This document shows positions 20,577 through 26,354 of a DNA stretch of 26,354 nucleotides, in pieces. This DNA is from Dissophora ornata (lineage: Eukaryota > Mortierellomycota > Mortierellomycetes > Mortierellales > Mortierellaceae). The position numbers and the translations under genes are program-made. Every line of letters starts with the position of its first letter. The stretch's first letter is position 1. The stretch covers positions 4,926 through 31,279 of the forward strand of contig MU616929.1 of NCBI GenBank assembly GCA_025201705.1. The letters are read 5' to 3'. Below the pieces are notes generated by a model. That model had not been told where the DNA came from. It ran no database searches and saw only the letters and a list, made by a program, of their open reading frames with translations.

Positions 20577-21024
20577 CCCATCCGCCCAAAAAAAAAAGTA
20601 GTTAAACTCTGTTATGAACCAAATAAAATGACACAAAAAATGAGGTTGCTCACCTTGACCTCCTTCGACGACAACAGTTTTCGTTTGCTTTTGTTTGGCG
20701 TAAAAAAAAAACGGGGAGGGAGAGGGACGACACGTCGACGGGAAGTAACAAACAAGGTTCGGATATAGGTTTGCTTGCCTAATTAGGAAGGTCTTTGACG
20801 CGACGCGTTTACGCGTCCCGAACAATGGATGGGTGGAAAATGAAAGTCAAAATTTGACTTTCTTCCTTTCGTCTTGTTTCGCGATCTGTTTGTTGTCTCT
20901 GCTTTTCATGGTCTACATCCGTCTCTATTTTCTGTGCCGTCTCCCGCCACTCTCTCAGGAACAAGTGAGCCGGAGGAGATTTAGGTACCAAGGAATTAGT
21001 GAAAGCTGGATTTCAAAATACCTT

Positions 21025-21075
21025 TGTTGCTGCTGCTGTTGTTGTTGCTGTTGTTGTTTCTGAGGTTGTTGTTAT
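21025..21075. repeat. TTG/CTG triplet repeat
   Basis: A run of mixed TTG and CTG triplets is broken once by TTTCTGAGG. It would encode poly-Gln, poly-Asn or poly-Cys/Leu depending on frame and strand, but it is not part of a supported gene. Confidence 0.8.
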
Positions 21076-21957
21076 TGGGAGAAGGAAAAAAAAATACAAT
21101 TAGTTGGAAAACGTGGTCATGCGACATGGACAGAATATTGGTACCACCATCCACCTAACTCATAAGAAAGGGAGATCGAGAATCATTGGTCCATTCGCCT
21201 TGCTGGTAACCAGGGGCGAGCATATTTCTGCGATCACATTAACCAAGATGGCGAGAAAATCAGCCTCGAGGCAGAAGCATATCGAACCACCGGCAGTTTG
21301 TATGGGATATCTCAAGAAGAAATATAGGATAGGAGGTGATCATGAGAACAAGGAAAAGAGGAGCTCTTCCACATTTTTCTGCGCCACTCTGTTCACGACG
21401 AGCCGTGTTGTTTTTGTCATGGGAGGGGGGGAGGTTTCTACGTTCAACCCGCTATTCCGCATCATAGCTAGCTTTGTTTTTTCGGACCAAACATTGCCTT
21501 CGTAACACTCTTCATTTCATTTCTTGATTGTTTGTTTAGTCCTTCCTTTTTTTCATCTAACTCTGATTTTTCCGTTAGATGTTATTTTTAACAAATTGCG
21601 GTCATGCTTTCTGTTTTTCTATTTTACGCTTCTTGGAGCATGCGGGGGACTGCAGTGATTTTTCTCCGTCTTTTTTTTGGGGTGACTAGGGTTCGACCCA
21701 AAGACAACCTTTCATACTCAAGAAAACAAGAACCCGACTGAGCATTTATCGTCAATGATGCACGGTAGCCTGCATGCATGTTTGCTCTTTTTTTGTTTGT
21801 TTGTTTGTATTTTGTATTTCTGCAGTTCTTGAAACACACTATCTCCCCCCACCTCCTCCTCCCTCTCCAATGTGGGTTATTATGTGTGGCCGTCAACGGG
21901 GGACGAGCGCGATCTGCTGCTTCCGTAGTAACAATCGTGGGCGAACAACAAGTGTTG

Positions 21958-21964
21958 TATAAAA
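21958..21964 (+). promoter_or_regulatory. TATA box for the C2H2 gene
   Basis: TATAAAA lies 208 bases upstream of the ATG at 22166. Transcription starting about 30 bases downstream would give a leader of roughly 175 bases rich in C and T, consistent with the sequence there. Confidence 0.55.
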
Positions 21965-22165
21965 GAACCGCCGTCTTTCTGCGTGCCTTTTTCAGCGCTT
22001 GAACCAAAACACAAGAAAAAAGAGTCCTCCAGTCTGCCCTCCATCTACAATCTGCCACTTTACGATATCCTTGCCTGCACCTGTCATCTTTATTCACGCA
22101 GTTTACTTCCTTTTCTTTCTTGCTGTCATTTATTATTCGGTATCACGCATTCATCAGCCACCACT

Positions 22166-24310
22166 ATGGCACAAACACACCCAATATCACCCAATATGAA
22201 CGCCGTATCCGACTGGATCCAATCGTGCGCATCGTTCGATAACACCCTCAACCCAACTCACCAGCAATTGTTCCAGCAGTACCATTACAACCCTCTGAAC
22301 AGTCTCCCACACTACATGAATAGCAACATGTTAGCCGCAATGACGCTGGTATCATCGCCTTCGCCGCCAGCGCTATCCACGATGGACAACAATACACATG
22401 TTGAGAGTGCCAACGCTGTCAACATGATGATACCGGAGGCTCCTCGGAACGTTGAGTACATCGATACGGTTGTGTGGCCGCATTTTACAAGCAGTGCAGC
22501 CACAGTTGTTGCTACCGGTGCTAATGCCGGCGCCAGTTCCAGCGCCTTCCTCGAACTTCCTGTGGCGACTGTCGGTAGCTCAATACTATGGGGAGCGCAT
22601 CAAGATGCCGAGGCTGTGTTTGTCTCAAACTGTCATGACCAGATATCGGCGAACGAATTTCAGGCAGGGATTTTTGGTCATGACGTCGGTGAGCAGCAAC
22701 GACAGCAGTCTTATTTCCCGGCTGCCACGTTCACAGCGCCGATTGCCGGAAGCATGTCTACCATGAATGCTATGGGAGCTGGTACGACGAACGACCAGTT
22801 CTCGGCAATGATGTATTCCTGGTCACCGAATTGTGATTCAACTACACTTCCACCTTCTTCCGTATCCTCGTCGCCATGTCTCTCGTCTTCAATACCACCC
22901 GCAAACACGGCCTCTTCATCTTCCTCAGCCTCGTCGTTGTATTCGTCTTCGTCGTCACCTTACCTAAGATCTAGCACACCCTCTTCCCCATACTCCCGTG
23001 CCACCACCATCAACAACAACAACAATTCAGGAACTCAGCTGTCTTCTTCTCTTCAGCACAAATTCAAGATGCGTCCAATGTCTATGCTTACATGCCGTCA
23101 ACAAGCCATGCTCCGAAGCCAGTCCGATGCATCAGGATCTTTACCCTTCGTGCACTCCATGGCCATGACCGAGCCATCTCACTCATATACTTCATCATCT
23201 TCGACATCAATATCGGCACCAACATCATCATCGTTCCCTTCATCAACAATGTCGAATACGCCGTTGACATGTCAGATCTGCCGCAAAAAATACGCCAACA
23301 ACTCGACTCTGCGCCGCCACCTCAAGATCCACCTCTACGCCAACTCATCCTCCCGCGCTTTGGCCGTACTTCGGTCCAACTCTAGTTCGCCCCTCTCGTC
23401 TAGTTCTTTCTCCACCCACTCTTCCTCTTCGATTGTAGGTGGCAACTCAGGCGGTGCTATGTCCCATAGACCGCTACTCTGTTCCGGACTCTCAAACCTC
23501 TCACTCGGCGACCATTCCTCTCCGTCACTCTTAGGAGAAGGAGGAGACGTAGAAGGAGGGGTTTATATACCATCGATCTCATCCTCCAACCTATCGTCGT
23601 CGATGATAATCTCAGGCTACAACCCAAGTTCAGACCCAGACATAAAGAAACCGGAATGTGTGGGCTGCAATAAGGCCTTTGCGAGACGCGATACTGTGAT
23701 TCTGCATATCAAGAACCAGAAGCGTAAATGGGATCTTTTGAGCGCGATGCTCCCAACGCTCACCACGTCCTCTACTCCGTCTCCTACTTTTTCTTCGTTA
23801 ACCGAAGCAGCGGCGGGTGAAGACTCTGTCCTAGATCAACTCCCTTTCTCGGATACGGCAGCGGGGGTAGTGGTATCGAACAAAAAGGCCGGAGCGAGCG
23901 CGTCGGGAGGAGCTCGTCGAGTACAGAGGCAGCGCCGATCGCATCCTCTGCGGATGGTTGAGAAGTTATGGCAGTCGACCCTACAAAAGAAGCGACTCCT
24001 CCTCGCGTCTACCGGTCCTAGTTCGGATTTCAGGGTTAAAAAAGTAGATGGAGCAGAGATTAGCGATGAAGATGTTGAGGATGAGCAACAGCAGGAGCAA
24101 CATCGACAAGACGGCGATGAAGGAGAAGATACAGAGCCGGAGGAGGCATCCGAAGACGGTTGGCCGAGTTTTGAGGCGATATCAAGGATGGACAGCCAGA
24201 CAAAACTGAAGTGGATGATGAAGACGATGGTGATGCCACCGTGCTGGAGGGAACGCAAGGTCCGGTTGTTTGGAGCATTTGGAGTTCTGGAAGAGAAGGT
24301 CCTTCAATAG
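22166..24310 (+). CDS. Ser-rich C2H2 zinc-finger transcription factor
   Basis: One uninterrupted exon encodes 714 aa. The start is the first ATG after a C/T-rich leader (MAQTHPISPNMNAVSDWIQS); the frame is open further upstream, but without a supported ATG. The first half is polar with long Ser runs (about 230-290 and 330-365) and a short Asn run. Finger 1 is canonical C2H2 (C369, C372, H385, H389; CQICRKKYANNSTLRRHLKIH). After a Ser-rich linker of about 105 residues, finger 2 (C498, C501, H514) reads FARRDTVILHIKNQKRKW and lacks His at the fourth ligand position. A basic region (about 575-615, RRVQRQRRSHPLR) precedes an acidic Gln/Glu stretch (about 630-665) that could be an activation domain. 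A sequence-specific transcription factor is inferred; no ortholog with known targets was recognised. It stands alone between two long intergenic regions. Confidence 0.85.
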   Translation: MAQTHPISPNMNAVSDWIQSCASFDNTLNPTHQQLFQQYHYNPLNSLPHYMNSNMLAAMTLVSSPSPPALSTMDNNTHVESANAVNMMIPEAPRNVEYIDTVVWPHFTSSAATVVATGANAGASSSAFLELPVATVGSSILWGAHQDAEAVFVSNCHDQISANEFQAGIFGHDVGEQQRQQSYFPAATFTAPIAGSMSTMNAMGAGTTNDQFSAMMYSWSPNCDSTTLPPSSVSSSPCLSSSIPPANTASSSSSASSLYSSSSSPYLRSSTPSSPYSRATTINNNNNSGTQLSSSLQHKFKMRPMSMLTCRQQAMLRSQSDASGSLPFVHSMAMTEPSHSYTSSSSTSISAPTSSSFPSSTMSNTPLTCQICRKKYANNSTLRRHLKIHLYANSSSRALAVLRSNSSSPLSSSSFSTHSSSSIVGGNSGGAMSHRPLLCSGLSNLSLGDHSSPSLLGEGGDVEGGVYIPSISSSNLSSSMIISGYNPSSDPDIKKPECVGCNKAFARRDTVILHIKNQKRKWDLLSAMLPTLTTSSTPSPTFSSLTEAAAGEDSVLDQLPFSDTAAGVVVSNKKAGASASGGARRVQRQRRSHPLRMVEKLWQSTLQKKRLLLASTGPSSDFRVKKVDGAEISDEDVEDEQQQEQHRQDGDEGEDTEPEEASEDGWPSFEAISRMDSQTKLKWMMKTMVMPPCWRERKVRLFGAFGVLEEKVLQ

Positions 24311-24467
24311 GTAGAGAAAGACTGCTACTGGCCTCCTCTACTCTCCTCTCCTCTTTTTTGTTTTGTTTTTTGTTGCTATTTTTTTTTCTTTTCTGTTACT
24401 CTCCAATGTGAATCCATGTTTGCCATAGAAGCGTTTTCGTTTTTGTTCTAATCCATAGAGACATATA

Positions 24468-24473
24468 AATAAA
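24468..24473 (+). terminator. Polyadenylation signal AATAAA for the C2H2 gene
   Basis: AATAAA lies 158 bases after the stop codon, following a T-rich stretch. It precedes the tandem repeat array by about 100 bases, so the array is probably outside the transcript. Confidence 0.55.
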
Positions 24474-24575
24474 GCGACGCATAGATAGTTTATTTGATCA
24501 AGAAGGAAAAAAAGCAGCTACAAAGCTACATTTAGTGATTCTTTGCGAGCTGACACATAATTCCGCAATTACAAT

Positions 24576-25400
24576 TGTGGACATGGGTTTATATGGAGTG
24601 CCCACTCTATTTCCGGACTTATTTCTTTGCGACGCGATGGGTTACTTGACCGCGACGCCGAATCAATAGCACCAATGTCAGCGTCCCCGACTCTATTCTC
24701 CAATTTTGCGCTGCAAATTGAATCCCTTTCGTCTAGAGAACTGTCGCAATCAGAGTCGAGTCGCAAAACCGGCACATGCAGTCAACCCTACGCATTTAAC
24801 TATATGTTTTGTCCCGCATTTAGGAGAGAACTGACAATGGGGCACACCAATGTGGCTGTGAACATGGGTTTATAAGATTCGCTCTATTTTCGGACCTGTT
24901 ATTACTTTTGGTGTCTATGCGACGCGACGGGTTACCTGACCGTGATGGCACTAATGCCAGTTTTCCCGACTCTAATATCCAATTTCGCGCTGCAAAGTAA
25001 ATCCCTCTGGTCTGGAAAACTGTCGCAATCGGAGTCGAGTCGCAAAACCGACACATGCAGTCAACCCTACGCATTTAACTATATGTTTTGTCCCGCATTT
25101 AGGAGAGAACTGACAATGGGGCACACCAATGCGGCTGTGAACATGGGTTTATGAGATCCGCTCTATTTTCGGACTTGTTATTTCTTTTGGTATCAATGCG
25201 ACGCGACGGATTTCCTGACCGCTACGATAAACCAATAGCACCAGTGTCAGCGCCCCCGACTCTATTCTCCAACTTCGCCCTGGCAGAGTGAATCCCCTAG
25301 TCTGAAGAACTGTCGCAATCAGAGTCGAGTCATAAGCCGGTGCATGCAGTCAACCCCACGCATTTACTATCGTTTTTATTTTTTGTGCCGCAGTAAGAGA
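24576..25400. repeat. Three tandem copies of a ~280-bp repeat
   Basis: Copies begin at 24576, 24857 and 25136, each with TGTGRACATGGGTTTA. Each then carries CTCTATTTYCGGAC, GCGACGCGAYGG, TGACCG, CCGACTCTA, ACTGTCGCAATC, GAGTCGAGTC and GCAGTCAACCC in the same order. Periods are 281 and 279 bases. The last ~125 bases of copies 1 and 2 differ at only about three positions, while their first halves and all of copy 3 are clearly more diverged. No reverse transcriptase, transposase, terminal inverted repeats or telomere motif were seen. Confidence 0.85.
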
Positions 25401-26354
25401 AGAACAGAAAAATACAATCCTTGCAGCGAAACTGTGGATTTCTATCCACAAGTTGCAATGTAGGCGCAAATTACCCATAATTAGCGATTTTGGGAAGGGA
25501 GATGTCTGTACGCGACCAATCACCGTATCGCGTTATCCCTCGACGCGACAGAGCGTTTCATGGTGATTGGTGATCGGTGATTGGTGCATGGAGAGCACGA
25601 GCCCTCTCACCCACTCTCCCCTTGTACGAACTACCACAATTGTACTGTCGGTCCGAAAGAACGAAAGCGCAAAAGTGTCACGAAAAAAAAGGTAGCAGGG
25701 CTGAGCTTAACATCATGTGCCAAGACACAAATAAAAAATTGACGCTTGTGGCTTCAAAAGTCCGATGTGACACGGGAAATGGGGGGGGGGTGAACCTGTT
25801 AGTTGTTCTCGACGACAGTTGGCTACATGACTCGCGGTAAGACCATCAAGGTGATAGTCAAAGACATGGGGGAATTAAAGGAACACAAGTTTTTTTTTCT
25901 TCTTCTTTTTGCCCACGGACGTTTTTGGGACTGCAAGATGTAAAGAAACAAAGAGAGCATTCATTTGAAATGGTCGCTCAAATTCTTTAAGAAACGGGAT
26001 GCAGGGGCTATCTTGATGTATCGCCCTTTCTTAACTTTCCCACATCCGTCTGGTTTACCAAACTACTAAAGGACGACAGATCTGACTATCAAGAAGATCT
26101 TGTTATCTGGGAGTAACCCTTTATAATAGCAATTGGTCGATTGGTCGATTCCTTATTGTTCTCATCAAAACGAGTCATTATTCTTCAATTGATACTGGTT
26201 CTAGCTGGTCTATTATGATGGTTTGTGGCTACTTGACCCCAGTTATCCATGAAAATAGGCGTCGAAGGGTAAGAAGCCAGCTGTGCAGGACATTTACCCT
26301 GGCGATTTTTAAATGCCTCGTCCGCAAATCGCAATGCAGAGCACGACACCCCCC

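Larger units (their letters stand above)
20262..22165. other. Intergenic region between PHD and C2H2 genes
   Basis: The left part is the PHD-gene 3' UTR with AATAAA at 20571-20576 and 20622-20627. Further right are twin ACGCGT sites (20803-20816), a TTG/CTG triplet run (about 21025-21075), a TTTG run near 21786-21806, and the TATA box of the C2H2 gene. A 133-codon plus-strand frame (21104-21505) lacks an ATG at its start and any recognisable motif; I do not accept it as a gene. Confidence 0.55.
24311..26354. other. Right-edge intergenic region with tandem repeat
   Basis: No gene is accepted in these 2 kb. They hold the C2H2-gene 3' UTR, the 280-bp tandem repeat (24576-25400), a short direct-repeat cluster (GTGATTGGTGATCGGTGATTGGTG, about 25562-25585), a G run near 25780, and TTGGTCGA repeats at about 26132-26150. 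Reading frames inside the repeat copies share sequence only because the DNA is duplicated. Confidence 0.6.

Noticed and set aside
21104..21505. 133-codon plus-strand ORF
   Set aside because: It opens with TTG, the first ATG is inside, the sequence matches nothing I recognise, and there is no TATA or leader-like sequence before it.
21680..21710. GGTTCGACCC as a tRNA B box
   Set aside because: The flanks do not form the 5-bp T stem, and no acceptor, D or anticodon arms can be folded around it.
24627..25154. Two ORFs sharing a C-terminal sequence across repeat copies
   Set aside because: The shared peptide follows from the duplicated DNA. Copy 3 does not keep the frame, and there is no codon-level constraint apparent.

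Overview
The window is nuclear DNA from a filamentous fungus. The protein-coding genes carry short GT-AG introns (75 to 391 bp in the models below). They encode fungal signalling proteins: a Mob2-type NDR-kinase activator, an Mkk1/2-type MAPK kinase and an arginase. They are separated by long, pyrimidine-rich, low-complexity intergenic stretches. The zinc-finger protein at the right, with its FARRD...HIKNQKRKWD finger, and the overall gene style suggest an early-diverging Mucoromycota lineage, possibly Mortierella-like. That placement is an inference from recall and was not tested.

Layout, left to right. (1) 777-3077, minus: FYR-domain (FYRN+FYRC) nuclear protein resembling TBRG1, 4 exons. 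(2) 3078-4097: divergent promoter with a strong G-quadruplex motif. (3) 4098-5537, plus: Mob2, 5 exons, followed immediately by a GA microsatellite. (4) 5538-6585: intergenic, with a perfect 10-bp hairpin. (5) 6586-7760, minus: small type I membrane protein with signal peptide, eight-cysteine ectodomain, Ser/Thr stalk, one membrane span and a cytoplasmic tail. (6) 7761-8927: intergenic, with one doubtful ORF. (7) 8928-10407, minus: arginase, 4 exons, whose first intron holds overlapping inverted repeats. (8) 10408-11577: divergent promoter. (9) 11578-13481, plus: MAPK kinase of the cell-wall-integrity type, 6 exons. (10) 13482-16596: 3.1 kb of pyrimidine-rich sequence with two 12-bp minisatellites. 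(11) 16597-20261, plus: chromatin-type protein with AT-hooks, a C2HC finger and a PHD finger, 4 exons. (12) 20262-22165: intergenic. (13) 22166-24310, plus: Ser-rich C2H2 transcription factor, one exon. (14) 24311-26354: no gene seen; contains three tandem copies of a ~280-bp repeat.

Functionally this looks like an ordinary core-gene neighbourhood, not an accessory island. Mob2 (Cbk1/RAM-type morphogenesis), the MAPKK (cell-wall integrity) and the cysteine-rich membrane protein could all bear on cell-wall growth, but nothing in the sequence shows that they are co-regulated. I saw no transposase, reverse transcriptase, tRNA, rRNA, CRISPR array or virus-derived gene. No clearly new multi-gene system is visible. 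The best leads are the mosaic 280-bp tandem repeat, the mutually exclusive stems in the arginase intron, the promoter G-quadruplex, and the two zinc-finger proteins with unusual finger chemistry.
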